Below, piece by piece: positions 41,877-50,669 of a stretch of DNA of 64,000 nucleotides. Each line of letters opens with the position of its first letter. The stretch's first letter is position 1. Under the pieces are notes generated by a model, which saw nothing but the letters and a program-made list of their open reading frames with translations, had not been told where the DNA came from and did not search any database. The translations under genes and the position numbers were made by a program. Origin of the DNA: Caenimonas soli (GTDB lineage Bacteria > Pseudomonadota > Gammaproteobacteria > Burkholderiales > Burkholderiaceae_C); assembly GCF_013155545.1 (NCBI RefSeq), contig NZ_JABJVV010000017.1, forward strand, positions 1 through 64,000, given 5' to 3'.

Positions 41877-43622
41877 CTATCGGCTCGCCGTCGCGGGAGC
41901 GGCGGCCGAAGGCGGACCTCCGGGCAATCCCGCAAGCCTGAGCCCCTCGGAAAAGTGATCCGTGGCGGCCACGTAGGCCGGTGCGGTCGAACCACGAGTG
42001 CCCCGGTCGCGGCCTACCCAGTAGCCGGGCTGGCGTTTGAGAATCTCGGCCGCCTGCTGCCGTGCCGCGACCAGGTTGTTGCGGTGCGCCTCGGCGGAGG
42101 CCGCCACGAGCAGGGGGACCAGGTTCGACGGATTCGTGGCGGCGCCGCGGCGCGACCGTTCGACGGCTTCGTCGTACCGGTGCAGCGCGACCAGCGCCGT
42201 GGCCGCAGTGTCGTGCAATGCCGACATGCTGTTGACATCCAGCGGGTTCAGCCGCTCCGCGACTTCGACTTGCCGTAACGCGTCTTCCCAACGCCCGAGA
42301 AAATAGAAGCTGATCGCGAGCTCGCGGTTCGCTGCCGCGTTGTTCGGGTTCAGCTGGAGCAGCCGCTGCGTGGTGGTGATGGCGTCGTCGAGCTCGCCGG
42401 CGAAGTTCAAGGCGCTGCTGAGCACCAGCAGCGACCTCTGGTCGTCGGGGTTCGCGGCGAGGGCACGCCGCGCCAGCGTCTTGGCAATCGTGAGAGACCG
42501 CTTCGGATCCGCGCTCCAGCGCTTGTGCACCTCGCGGACATGCGTGGACGCCAGGCCTGCGAGAGCAGCGACCGAGTCGGGCTGGGCGGCGAGGGCCGCT
42601 TCGAAATGGCCGCGGGCGAGCATCAGCTGCTCGCGCGTCACGAACGTGGTCATCACGTAAGTGCCCCGCATCCAGCGGTCCACCGCCGCGCTGCTCGGCG
42701 GCGAAAGCACCGCCCGCTCGAGCACGGACTGTTGGACCTTGATGTCGAGGAGATTGCCGACGCTCGCCAGGATGTTCTGCTGCACGGCCCAGTCCGCAAC
42801 CGACGAATAGTCGAAGCGATCGCTCCAGAGCAGGGCGCCCGTATCGGTTCGCAGCAGGCGGACGGTGACGGACAGGCTGCTCCCCTCCTGGCGGACGGCG
42901 CCGGTCAGAAGGTGCCGCACGCCGAGTTCGCGGCCCACGCGCTTCGGATCCAGGGTACCGCTGCTTCCTAGCACGGCGCTCGATTCACGCGAGATCACAC
43001 GAATGCTGTGGAGCCGGCCAAGGTCCATGGTCAGCTGGTGATCGACCGCATGAGCGACGTGGGGCGCCTTTGGCTCGCTGAGGTCAGTGAACGGCATCAC
43101 GGCGATCGAACGCCGATCCGTCAGTTCCGCGTCGATGGAGGGTGGCACGCTGCGCGAGTAGAGCGCCAGCGCCAGCAGGGTACCGGCCCCGGCTGCGCAA
43201 GCCATCGCCACGGCGCGCCAGCGCCGGCGCCGTGAGCGTGGTGCGACCTGCGTCACGCTGGCGGCGACGGGCTTTCCCAGCGGAGGCCAGTCTTCGCCGG
43301 CGGACAGCACGGTGACGGCAGCCACGAAGCGGAAGCCGCGGCGCGGCACGGTCTCGATGAAGCGGCTGCCGTGGGCGTCGTCGCCCAGCGCGCGCCGCAG
43401 GCCCGAAACCACCTGGTTAAGGTTGTTCTCCTCGACGACCAGTCCAGGCCACAGGGCATCCATGATCGAGCCCTTGTCCAGCAGTTCCCCGGAGCGTTCG
43501 ACAAAGACAAGGAGCGCGCTGAACAGTCGCGGCGTGAGGGCCACCGGGGTTCCGTCGCTGTGCAGCACGCGCTGTTGCGTGCGCTCTAGCAGGAAGCTGC
43601 CGAATACATAGCGATCGGACAT
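41877..43622 (-). CDS. CadC-like membrane-bound winged-helix regulator with TPR repeats
   Basis: 581 residues. A PhoB/OmpR-type winged helix covers residues about 5-105 (LTPRLFSALLVFVERSGELL and GLVVEENNLNQVVSGLRRAL). A basic stretch and one transmembrane helix follow at about 131-156 (RRRRWRAVAMACAAG...). The periplasmic half has a domain like those fused to adenylate cyclases (AVMPFTDLSEP, LLTGAVRQEGSSLSVTVRLL) and TPR-like repeats. Such proteins sense signals across the membrane and bind DNA directly. The start 43622 is the second in-frame ATG. No partner gene lies next to it. Confidence 0.88.
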   Translation of the reverse strand: MSDRYVFGSFLLERTQQRVLHSDGTPVALTPRLFSALLVFVERSGELLDKGSIMDALWPGLVVEENNLNQVVSGLRRALGDDAHGSRFIETVPRRGFRFVAAVTVLSAGEDWPPLGKPVAASVTQVAPRSRRRRWRAVAMACAAGAGTLLALALYSRSVPPSIDAELTDRRSIAVMPFTDLSEPKAPHVAHAVDHQLTMDLGRLHSIRVISRESSAVLGSSGTLDPKRVGRELGVRHLLTGAVRQEGSSLSVTVRLLRTDTGALLWSDRFDYSSVADWAVQQNILASVGNLLDIKVQQSVLERAVLSPPSSAAVDRWMRGTYVMTTFVTREQLMLARGHFEAALAAQPDSVAALAGLASTHVREVHKRWSADPKRSLTIAKTLARRALAANPDDQRSLLVLSSALNFAGELDDAITTTQRLLQLNPNNAAANRELAISFYFLGRWEDALRQVEVAERLNPLDVNSMSALHDTAATALVALHRYDEAVERSRRGAATNPSNLVPLLVAASAEAHRNNLVAARQQAAEILKRQPGYWVGRDRGTRGSTAPAYVAATDHFSEGLRLAGLPGGPPSAAAPATASR

Positions 43623-43693
43623 TGCGAACTCGGTGCAAGCAAGCTTAGCACCGGTCGCGCCGCCTCGCATCGGGTATTCGGGCAGCTCACCAC

Positions 43694-44077
43694 TTACCGA
43701 GCCGGCGCTCCCATGACGCCGGTGTAACTGGGTGCAAGGGGAGCCTGCGCCTTCATGAGGTATACCGAGCCGCTGTCCTGTCCGTGGAATGCGTTGGCAC
43801 TGTCCCGGTTCATTGTGTATTCGCCCTGGATCTGCTCACTCGTCGAGGTGCTGCGCGCCTGGAACATGTTGTACGCACCGGACCACGGATTGCCGCCGGG
43901 ATAGGGTGTCTTGAGTTCGGCGCTGACTTCCGCCCGGGTCCGGCTGCTGACAAACGGTGACTGCTCGATTGTGATGTCGTCGGCGTAGGCGGGCGTGCTG
44001 GCGATGACTGCGGCGGCAAGCAGTGCAATGGTCGTGACGGCGCCCACGGCGATAGCGGACGGTAGTTTGCGGTTCAT
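43694..44077 (-). CDS. Exported DUF4148-like protein, 127 residues
   Basis: A signal peptide (residues about 10-32, ending STPAYA) precedes a mature part of about 95 residues with SRTRAEVSAELKTPYPGGNP, the RAEV motif of DUF4148-type periplasmic proteins common in Burkholderiales. Function is unknown. GAGGAGAA lies 5-12 bases before the start. The upstream gap 44078-44305 holds no gene; it has a 5-bp hairpin at 44120-44135 and little else. Confidence 0.8.
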   Translation of the reverse strand: MNRKLPSAIAVGAVTTIALLAAAVIASTPAYADDITIEQSPFVSSRTRAEVSAELKTPYPGGNPWSGAYNMFQARSTSTSEQIQGEYTMNRDSANAFHGQDSGSVYLMKAQAPLAPSYTGVMGAPAR

Positions 44078-44305
44078 GTCGTTCTCCTCGAGCGGGATGG
44101 AGATTCAGGACAAAAAGAAGGACCGCTCGTGGTCCCCTGTCCTGCCCCGGTGCGTCGTGCCGTGGGCGCAACTCATCAGGGTGCTTGCCGGCTGCGTGAG
44201 CCGACGTGCAACGATCGCGCCGCAGGACGCCTAAATCTTTTGCGTGACGTGAAAAATCGATGAAAAATACGGGCCAATGCCGGACGTGCGCCGGTGCGCA
44301 CGAAC

Positions 44306-45217
44306 TCAGAAGATCGACAGCCCCGTCTTGGCTGTAAACAGTTCGAGCGCTTTGATGCCCAGCAGCGAGCTGCCGCTGGGCTCCAGCGCCGGCGACCAGA
44401 CGCACAACGTGAGATGGTCGGGCACCACGGCCACGATGCCGCCGCCGACCCCGCTCTTGCACGGCAGCCCGATGCGGAAGGCGAACTCGCCGGCCGCATC
44501 GTAGGTTCCGCACGTCAGCATCAGCGCATTGACGCGCCGCGCCTGCCGTTCGCTCAGGATCTGGGCGCCCGTGTACGGGTGCACGCCGTCGCGGCACAGG
44601 AAGCCGGCGGCACGCGCCAGCTGCAGGCAGCTCATCCGGATCGCGCAATGGTGGAAGTACATGTCGAGCACGGTCCCAACATCGTTGTCGATGCGGCCGA
44701 AGCTCTTCATGAAGTTGGCCAAAGCGGCGTTACGGAAGCCGGTGGCAGCCTCGGAGGCCGCGACCTCCTCGTCGAAGTCGACAGGATCGCCGCACAGGCT
44801 GGACAGCAGGCTGAGGATCTCGGCCTTCGCATCGAACAGGCTGACGAGGCGATCGGCAACGGCAATCGCCCCCGCATTGATGAATGGGTTGCGCGGGATG
44901 CCGTGTTCCGCTTCCAGCTGCACGAGGGAGTTAAAAGGGTTGCCCGAGGGCTCGCGGCCGATCCGTTCCCACAGGGTCTCGCCCAGTTCCCTCATACCGA
45001 GCGTCAGCGTGAACAGCTTGGAGATGCTCTGGATGGAAAAGGGCGTCGTGCTGTCGCCGGCATGGGCTTCATCGCCGTCGCAAGTCCTCAGGGCGATCCC
45101 GAACTGCCCGGCGGGCACCCGCGCGAGCGCCGGGATGTAGTTTGCGACATGTCCCGCCTGGCCCAGCTCAGGACGCAAGGTGGCTACGATCTCATCAAGC
45201 ACCGGCTGGAATTGCAT
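44306..45217 (-). CDS. glsA: Glutaminase
   Basis: 303 residues of the serine-dependent glutaminase family (GlsA/B). The catalytic S64-I-S-K67 is in FSIQSISKLFTL. NPFINAGAIAVADRL, LTCGTYDAAGEFAFRIGLP and KSGVGGGIVAVVPD are family signatures. It converts glutamine to glutamate and ammonia. The first ATG in frame with homology is at 45217; 45247 would add ten residues. It is divergent from the HU-like gene. Confidence 0.95.
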   Translation of the reverse strand: MQFQPVLDEIVATLRPELGQAGHVANYIPALARVPAGQFGIALRTCDGDEAHAGDSTTPFSIQSISKLFTLTLGMRELGETLWERIGREPSGNPFNSLVQLEAEHGIPRNPFINAGAIAVADRLVSLFDAKAEILSLLSSLCGDPVDFDEEVAASEAATGFRNAALANFMKSFGRIDNDVGTVLDMYFHHCAIRMSCLQLARAAGFLCRDGVHPYTGAQILSERQARRVNALMLTCGTYDAAGEFAFRIGLPCKSGVGGGIVAVVPDHLTLCVWSPALEPSGSSLLGIKALELFTAKTGLSIF

Positions 45218-45304
45218 GGCGAGATTGTGACCGGGTGAGGGCCACATACAATCCCGTCGCGCGCTCAATCGGGCGTGCGCCCTCAACAACTACTCATATT
45301 CCTC

Positions 45305-45712
45305 ATGGCAACCGTAAAAAAAGCAGTCAAGAAACCCGCAGCAAAGAAGCCTGCGAAAGCAGCTCCCGTCTCCAAGGCCGTGGCCGATACCAGCATCAAG
45401 CCGATCAAGACCACGCTCACCAAGTCCTCGCTGGTGACGCATTTGTCCGAGCAGAGCGGCAGCGAGCCCAAGGTGGTCAAGGCCATTCTGGCCGCGCTGG
45501 AACAAACCGTTCTGGGTTCCGTGGCCAAGAAGGGCCTGGGCGAATTCACGTTGCCTGGCTTGCTCAAGATCGGCGTTCAGAAGGTCGAGGCCAAGAAGCG
45601 CCGCAAGGGCATTGACCCGTTCACCAAGATCGAGCGCTGGTTCGACGCCAAGCCGGCCACCGTGCGCATCAAGGTTCGCGCGCTCAAGAAGCTCAAGGAC
45701 GCGGCTCTCTAG
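45305..45712 (+). CDS. HU-family DNA-binding protein with a histone-H1-like Lys/Ala tail
   Basis: 135 residues. The first 35 are a lysine/alanine/proline-rich tail (KKAVKKPAAKKPAKAAP) like bacterial histone H1 tails. The rest, from about residue 45 (TKSSLVTHLSEQSG to LKKLKDAAL), is an HU/IHF-like domain including PGLLKIGVQKVEAKKRRK. It probably coats or compacts DNA. The ATG 45305 starts at the tail; an upstream in-frame ATG at 45275 lies in the divergent promoter region. Confidence 0.9.
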   Translation: MATVKKAVKKPAAKKPAKAAPVSKAVADTSIKPIKTTLTKSSLVTHLSEQSGSEPKVVKAILAALEQTVLGSVAKKGLGEFTLPGLLKIGVQKVEAKKRRKGIDPFTKIERWFDAKPATVRIKVRALKKLKDAAL

Positions 45713-45727
45713 TTCCGCGAGACAGTT

Positions 45728-45764
45728 CGAACCCGGCGAACGAAAAGAAACGCCGCCGGGTTCG
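45728..45764. terminator. Hairpin after the HU-like gene
   Basis: CGAACCCGGCG (45728-45738) pairs perfectly with CGCCGGGTTCG (45754-45764) over a 15-base loop, directly after the HU-like stop codon. No clear T-run follows, so it may be a terminator or a protective 3' stem. Confidence 0.55.
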
Positions 45765-45776
45765 GGCCACTGATCA

Positions 45777-46937
45777 ATGCCCGTTACATCCTCCCCGACC
45801 GCAGAGGCGGGCGTCCGTTGGTGGCGCGCTTTCCTGCCTGCGCGTACGCGCATCGATTCTCGAGAACGTCTGCGCATCGTCGCGGGAGCGTTGATCGGCA
45901 TATCCCTTGCGGGCATTCTGTGCCACTGGGCGGGTGGCTCGATGGCCGGGCAGTTCCCCTGGATGATTGCGCCGCTGGGCGCCAGTGCGGTGCTGCTGTT
46001 TGCCATACCCAGCGGACCGATGTCGCAGCCCTGGCCAGTCATTGGCGGCAACACCTTGTCCGCGCTCGTCGGCATTGCAGGTGTTCACGGAGCGCATTTA
46101 CTTGGTTCGCCTGAATTGGCGGCCGGGGTGGCCGTCGCGACCGCGATTGGCGTGATGCTGGCGATGCGCTGCCTGCATCCGCCCGGCGGTGCCACGGCGC
46201 TCATGGTGGTGTTGAGCGGGATTCATCAACCCTGGTTCGCGGTTTATCCGGTGATGCTCAATTCGGTGCTGCTGGTGCTCGCGGGTATCGCATACAACAA
46301 TGCGACAGGCCGCAGCTACCCGCATATGCAGCAAAGGCGGCCCGTTTCCGACGCGGCCGACACGGTGGAAGCGGACTTGGACCGGGTGCTGGCGCGCTAC
46401 AACCAGGTGCTGGACGTCAGCCGCGATGACCTCCGAAACCTGCTGATCCAGACCCAACTGCGTGGCTACGAGAGAAAACTCGCCGAGGTGAGCTGCGCGG
46501 ACGTCATGTCCGTCAATCTGGTGACCGTTGAATTCGGAACTTCATTGCAGGAGGCGTGGGCCCTGCTGCGAACCCGCGGCATCAAGGCGTTGCCGGTCGT
46601 GGATCGCAGGTTCCGCATCGCAGGAATCATCACGCTGGCCGACTTTCTCCGGACTGCGGATCTCGACGTGTACGACGGCTTCGATGGCAAGCTGCGCAAA
46701 CTGATCCGCACCACCCGCAGCGTTTACTCGGACAAGCCTGAGGTCGTGGGCCAAATCATGACGCGATCGGTGCAGGTTGCCGGCATGCATCGCCGGCTGG
46801 TGGACCTCCTTCCCGTGTTCGGGAAAACCGGCCATCACCATATTCCCATCATTGGCGAGGGAGAGCGTCTCGTCGGAATGATCACCCAGACCGACGTGGT
46901 CGTGGCGCTGACGCGGGCGGCTAACCCCAAAGAGTGA
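45777..46937 (+). CDS. HPP-family membrane protein with C-terminal CBS domain pair
   Basis: 386 residues. The N-terminal half (residues about 30-180) has four to five hydrophobic segments of the HPP family (PF04982): PWMIAPLGASAVLLFAIPSG and MRCLHPPGGATALM. A linker follows, then two CBS modules at about residues 245-380 (ADVMSVNLVTVEFGTSLQEA, IMTRSVQVAGMHRRL). HPP proteins are implicated in nitrite transport in chloroplasts. The bacterial role is unclear; the CBS pair may sense adenine nucleotides. It ends 13 bases before the convergent protease gene. Confidence 0.9.
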   Translation: MPVTSSPTAEAGVRWWRAFLPARTRIDSRERLRIVAGALIGISLAGILCHWAGGSMAGQFPWMIAPLGASAVLLFAIPSGPMSQPWPVIGGNTLSALVGIAGVHGAHLLGSPELAAGVAVATAIGVMLAMRCLHPPGGATALMVVLSGIHQPWFAVYPVMLNSVLLVLAGIAYNNATGRSYPHMQQRRPVSDAADTVEADLDRVLARYNQVLDVSRDDLRNLLIQTQLRGYERKLAEVSCADVMSVNLVTVEFGTSLQEAWALLRTRGIKALPVVDRRFRIAGIITLADFLRTADLDVYDGFDGKLRKLIRTTRSVYSDKPEVVGQIMTRSVQVAGMHRRLVDLLPVFGKTGHHHIPIIGEGERLVGMITQTDVVVALTRAANPKE

Positions 46938-46949
46938 AGTGGCACAACG

Positions 46950-47933
46950 TCAAGCCGCCGCTGTTTCCACCGGCCTCGCCTGCAGGTAAAGGGGCGCGGC
47001 GCTGCCCGGCCGCAGGATCTTCAGCATGCAGTCCCGGCCCACCCGATCCGGGTGAAGCGCCTGGTACAGCGCATCGACGGATGGGATGTCCTGGCCGTCG
47101 ATGCCCAGCAGGATGTCGCCGGGGCGCAGGCCGGCGCGCTCGGCCGGGCTGTCCGGCTCGACGCTCAGCACGCGCACGGCATGGCTCTGCTGCAGGCCCA
47201 ACGGCACGATGATGCGCCGGTCCAGCGCCATCGTGCTGCCGCCCACGCCCAGCCAGCCGCGCCGTACGTGTCCATGCCGCAGCAGCTGCGGGATGACCAT
47301 GCCGGCGATGTCCACGGCAACCGCGAAGCAGATGGCCTGGGCCTGCGGAATGATCGCCGTGTTGACGCCGATCACTTCGCCGCGCGAGTTGAGCAGCGGC
47401 CCGCCGGAATTGCCGGGGTTGAGCGCCGCGTCGGTCTGGATCACGTCGGGGATCATGCGGCCGGTGGAGGCGCGCATGCTGCGTCCCAGCGCGCTCACAA
47501 TACCCGCGGTCACCGTGTGCTCGAAGCCCAGCGGATTGCCGATGGCGACGGCGATCTCGCCGCGCCGCACCTGGGCCGAGCGGCCCAGCGTCGCACAGGT
47601 CAACGGCCCTTGCGAGACGCCGTCCACCTGCAGCACGGCCAGATCGGTGTGCGGGTCATCGCCGACCCAGCGCGCCGAGAAGTGGCGGCCGTCGCTGAAG
47701 GAGGCGTGGAACGTGGTGGAGGCGTCGGGCCGGCTCGCGCGGCCCGCGCGCACCACGTGCGAGTTGGTCAGCAGGTAGCCGTCCGGCGTGAACAGGAAGC
47801 CGGACCCGCTGCCGGCCGGCTTGCCGCGCCGGTCGTGCACCTGCACGGCGGCGACGCTCGACCCCACCCGCTCAGCTACCTGCGTGACTGTCCGCGAATA
47901 GGCGTCGAGAAGTTCGAGGTCGGCGGCTCCCAT
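46950..47933 (-). CDS. HtrA/Deg-like S1C serine protease with PDZ domain
   Basis: 327 residues. The catalytic triad is His59 (TNSHVV), Asp97 (PHTDLAV) and Ser176 (GNSGGPL), followed by a PDZ domain at about 225-320 (GLRPGDILLGIDGQDI). There is no signal peptide or membrane helix at the N-terminus from ATG 47933, which has TGGAG 8 bases upstream; from ATG 47978 there is none either. It may act in the cytoplasm or need a non-standard route for export. The next gene on the same strand starts 219 bases upstream. Confidence 0.9.
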   Translation of the reverse strand: MGAADLELLDAYSRTVTQVAERVGSSVAAVQVHDRRGKPAGSGSGFLFTPDGYLLTNSHVVRAGRASRPDASTTFHASFSDGRHFSARWVGDDPHTDLAVLQVDGVSQGPLTCATLGRSAQVRRGEIAVAIGNPLGFEHTVTAGIVSALGRSMRASTGRMIPDVIQTDAALNPGNSGGPLLNSRGEVIGVNTAIIPQAQAICFAVAVDIAGMVIPQLLRHGHVRRGWLGVGGSTMALDRRIIVPLGLQQSHAVRVLSVEPDSPAERAGLRPGDILLGIDGQDIPSVDALYQALHPDRVGRDCMLKILRPGSAAPLYLQARPVETAAA

Positions 47934-47981
47934 CTGTGCTCCAGACACAGCAGATGGAGGCGCGGGAAAGGAACGCAAGTG

Positions 47982-48152
47982 CTATGTCGAGCGCGGCGTG
48001 TCGCCGCCGCCCGGTATCGGCACAGCGGGCAAGGTCTTCTCGATGACTTTTTCATCAGGCACGTCGTGCGGACCGTCTTCGTCGGGCACCGGCGGAAACT
48101 CATCGATCGATTCGTCGGAATCGCTTCCTGCCGGTTTCGGGGTTGCGCTCAT
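47982..48152 (-). CDS. Small acidic hypothetical protein, 56 residues
   Basis: A short gene starting at ATG 48152 behind the ribosome-binding site CAGGAGAAC. It reads MSATPKPAGSDSDESIDEFP, followed by PPVPDEDGPHD and VIEKTLPAVPIPGGGDTPRST. Roughly a quarter of its residues are Asp or Glu, with no Cys and few hydrophobics, so it is probably disordered. The family is not recognised. It lies upstream of the HtrA-like gene on the same strand. Confidence 0.6.
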   Translation of the reverse strand: MSATPKPAGSDSDESIDEFPPVPDEDGPHDVPDEKVIEKTLPAVPIPGGGDTPRST

Positions 48153-48277
48153 GGCGGTTCTCCTGGATGGCTCACAAGAACCAGCATCGCCGCTGAGGCG
48201 GATCAGGCCAAGTCATGGGGGCGGCACTTGATGTAGGACAAATCGCACAGTTGCGAATGCTGATGTATATCAGCTGA

Positions 48278-48965
48278 TCAGTCTCGGCGACGGCGAGCCG
48301 GTCCGCTCCTGGTTCGGCTGGCCTGGACCAAAAGCTTGGCGAATGCGTCGGCTGCGGGCGACAGGGTTCTGCCGGCCCGCTGGATCAGGCCGATGGTCCG
48401 GGTGACCGGTGGGTCCAACGGTATCCCAACGACAGCGGCGGGCCGTCGCGGCACGGTCAGTTGCGGAACAATCGCCACGCCAAGGCCCGCTTCCACCAGG
48501 CCGATCAGCGTCGATACGTGACGCACTTCGCACACCGGCCGCGGTTGGGCGGGCAGCTCCGCCAACGCCTGGTGGATGAAGACGCGGTTGCGGCTGGCCT
48601 GGGACACCCGCACCTGGTCCCAGGCCGCGAGTTCTTCCCAGCGCACCGTGCGGCGCGCGCCGAGCGCATGGTCGGCGCGGCAGGCCAGCACATACGGGTC
48701 CTTCAGCAGCGGCGTGAAGTCGACGTCGGGTTCCTGCATGCCGATGTAGTTGATGCCGAAATCCGCCTCGCCGTGCTTGACCGAGGCGAAGACGCCATCC
48801 GCACCGTCCTCGATGATTCGCACCAGCACGTTGGGATGCCCGGTAGGAGTCGATCACGGCAGGCAGGAAGTGGTGCACCGCGGAGAACACGCAGCCGATG
48901 GTGATGTCGCCGGCCTCGAGTTGCGCGGCGTCGCGCAGCCCGACCACCGACCTGCTGGCCGTGAC
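48278..48965 (-). pseudogene. LysR-family regulator remnant (N-terminus lost, frameshifted)
   Basis: Only the effector-binding half of a LysR protein remains. From the left junction it reads SRSVVGLRDAAQLEAGDITI and HHFLPAVIDSYR. It then changes frame near 48838-48842, where HPN continues as VLVRIIEDGADGVFASV and FGINYIG. The helix-turn-helix domain is absent. The last in-frame stop is at 48278. Loss of the DNA-binding domain and the frameshift both argue that this is a dead gene. Confidence 0.85.
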
Positions 48966-49584
48966 CAAGATGACGACCTCGCCGCTGGTGCTGGCCGTCA
49001 ATCCCGCCACGGGTATCCGCACCGTGCCCGAGCTGATCGCGGCGGCGAAGAAGGATCCGGGCAAGCTCAATTACTCGACTTCGGGCAACGGCTCGGCGCC
49101 GCACCTGGGCGCGGCGCTGTTCACCATGCTCACGGGAGCGCAGCTGACGCACGTGCCATACCGGGGTGGCGCCCTGGCGGTGCAGTCGGTGATGGCCAAC
49201 GACACCCAGCTGACCTTCGGCACCTCGCCCTCGGTCTTGCCGCAGGCCGCCAGCGGCCGCCTGCGCCCCATCGCCGTCAGCACGCGCGAGCGTTCGCCGC
49301 TGGTGCCCGACCTGCCCGGCATGAAAGAAGCCGGCCTGCCCGAATACAACATCGAGTTCTGGTACGGCATGTTCCTGCCGGCCGGCACTCCGCCCGCGAT
49401 CGTGAAGAAGGTCTACGACGCGACCGTCAGCGCGATGCAGCAGCCCTCGGTGAAGGCGGCGCTGGCGCGCGAGGGCACCGAGGTGTCGATCTCCGGCTCG
49501 CCCGAGCAGTTCGACAAGTTCCTGGCCGAGGACGGCAAGTTCTGGGTCAACCTGGTCATAAACGCCAACGTCAAAGTCGAATAA
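48955..49584 (+). pseudogene. TctC/Bug-family binding protein remnant (N-terminus lost)
   Basis: The frame reads TTSPLVLAVNPATGIRTVPE, then KLNYSTSGNGSAPHLGAALF and ALAVQSVMANDTQLTFGTS to the end ANVKVE. This is the last 200 or so residues of a Bug protein. The signal peptide and first domain of about 110 residues are missing, and no start is recognisable in the lysR remnant. It is probably non-functional, and lies six bases upstream of the 49590 dehydrogenase start. The stop-to-start distance suggests that the intact gene was originally in an operon with the dehydrogenase. Confidence 0.85.
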
Positions 49585-49589
49585 CCATC

Positions 49590-50669
49590 ATGAACACCAT
49601 CACGCCCCTTCGCATCGGCATCCTCAATGGCGACGACATCGGCCACGAGATCGTCCCCGCGTCGGTCGCGATCAGCCGCGCCGCCGCCGAACTGCACGGC
49701 GTCGCCATCGACTGGCACCCGCTGCCGATTGGCCGCGCCGCGCTCGACACGCACGGCCACACGCTGCCGCCCGAGACGCTGGAAACGCTCAAGACGCTGG
49801 ACGGCTGGATCCTCGGGCCCATCGGCCACCGGGCCTACCCGAAGGTACCCAACGCGATCAATCCGCACCCGATCCTGCGGAAGTCGTTCAACCTGTTCGC
49901 CAACGTGCGGCCGACCCGTTCCTATCCCGACATTGGCTGCCTGCACGACAACGTCGATCTGGTGATCGTGCGCGAGAACAACGAGGGCTTCCAGCCGGAC
50001 CGCAACATGCTTCTCGGATCGGGTGAATTCCGGCCCACCGACGAGGTGACGCTCTCGGTTCGCGTGATCACGCGCACCGGTAGCCGCCGCGTCGCGCGCG
50101 CCGCGTTCGAGTTGGCGCGCCAGCGGCGCAAGCACCTGACCTACGTGCACAAGGACACCGTCTTCAAGCTCGGCTGCGGCATGTTCGTGGAAGAGTGCAA
50201 GAAGCTCGCGCCCGAATACCCCGATGTGCTGGTGGACGACGTGATCGTGGACACCTTCGCGATGCGCCTGGTGCGCGATCCCCAGACTTTCGACGTGGTC
50301 GTCACGACCAACATGTTCGGCGACATCCTGTCCGATGAAGCCGCCGGCCTGGTCGGTGGACTGGGAATGGCGCCAGGCCTGTGCATCGGCGACGGCGACG
50401 TCGCGATGGCGCAGGCCACGCATGGCTCCGCGCCCGATATCGCAGGCAAGGGCATCGCCAACCCGTACGCTATGATGGAATCCACCCGCATGATGTTCGA
50501 CTGGCTCGGGCACAGCCGCGCCAACCCCGGTGCGGTTCGGATGGCCGCGTCGATGTCCCGCGCCATCACCGAAGCGCTGGGCGACGCCCAGGCGCGCACC
50601 GGTGACATCCGCGGCAAGGGCAATACCGTCACCATGACCGAGGCCGTGTTGCGCGGCCTGCGGCCCTGA
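49590..50669 (+). CDS. Isocitrate/isopropylmalate dehydrogenase-family protein (tartrate dehydrogenase-like)
   Basis: 359 residues. RIGILNGDDIGHEIVPASVA is the IMDH/IDH start. RPTRSYP, VIVRENNEGFQPDR and the metal site with NMFGDILSDEAAGLVGGLG are typical. It is a beta-decarboxylating dehydrogenase; I cannot tell 3-isopropylmalate from tartrate or other hydroxyacids. Position after a Bug remnant suggests an acquired carboxylate pathway rather than leucine synthesis. Its stop directly abuts the stop of the convergent TonB receptor gene. Confidence 0.9.
   Translation: MNTITPLRIGILNGDDIGHEIVPASVAISRAAAELHGVAIDWHPLPIGRAALDTHGHTLPPETLETLKTLDGWILGPIGHRAYPKVPNAINPHPILRKSFNLFANVRPTRSYPDIGCLHDNVDLVIVRENNEGFQPDRNMLLGSGEFRPTDEVTLSVRVITRTGSRRVARAAFELARQRRKHLTYVHKDTVFKLGCGMFVEECKKLAPEYPDVLVDDVIVDTFAMRLVRDPQTFDVVVTTNMFGDILSDEAAGLVGGLGMAPGLCIGDGDVAMAQATHGSAPDIAGKGIANPYAMMESTRMMFDWLGHSRANPGAVRMAASMSRAITEALGDAQARTGDIRGKGNTVTMTEAVLRGLRP

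Noticed and set aside
44285..44302. CGTGCG/CGCACG hairpin near the glutaminase stop as terminator
   Set aside because: The stem is only six pairs and the nearest T-run is about 20 bases away, so it was not listed.
48898..49584. Reading the Bug remnant as an intact gene from ATG 48898
   Set aside because: The first 25 residues are antisense of the lysR remnant and there is no signal peptide; the family needs about 110 more N-terminal residues.
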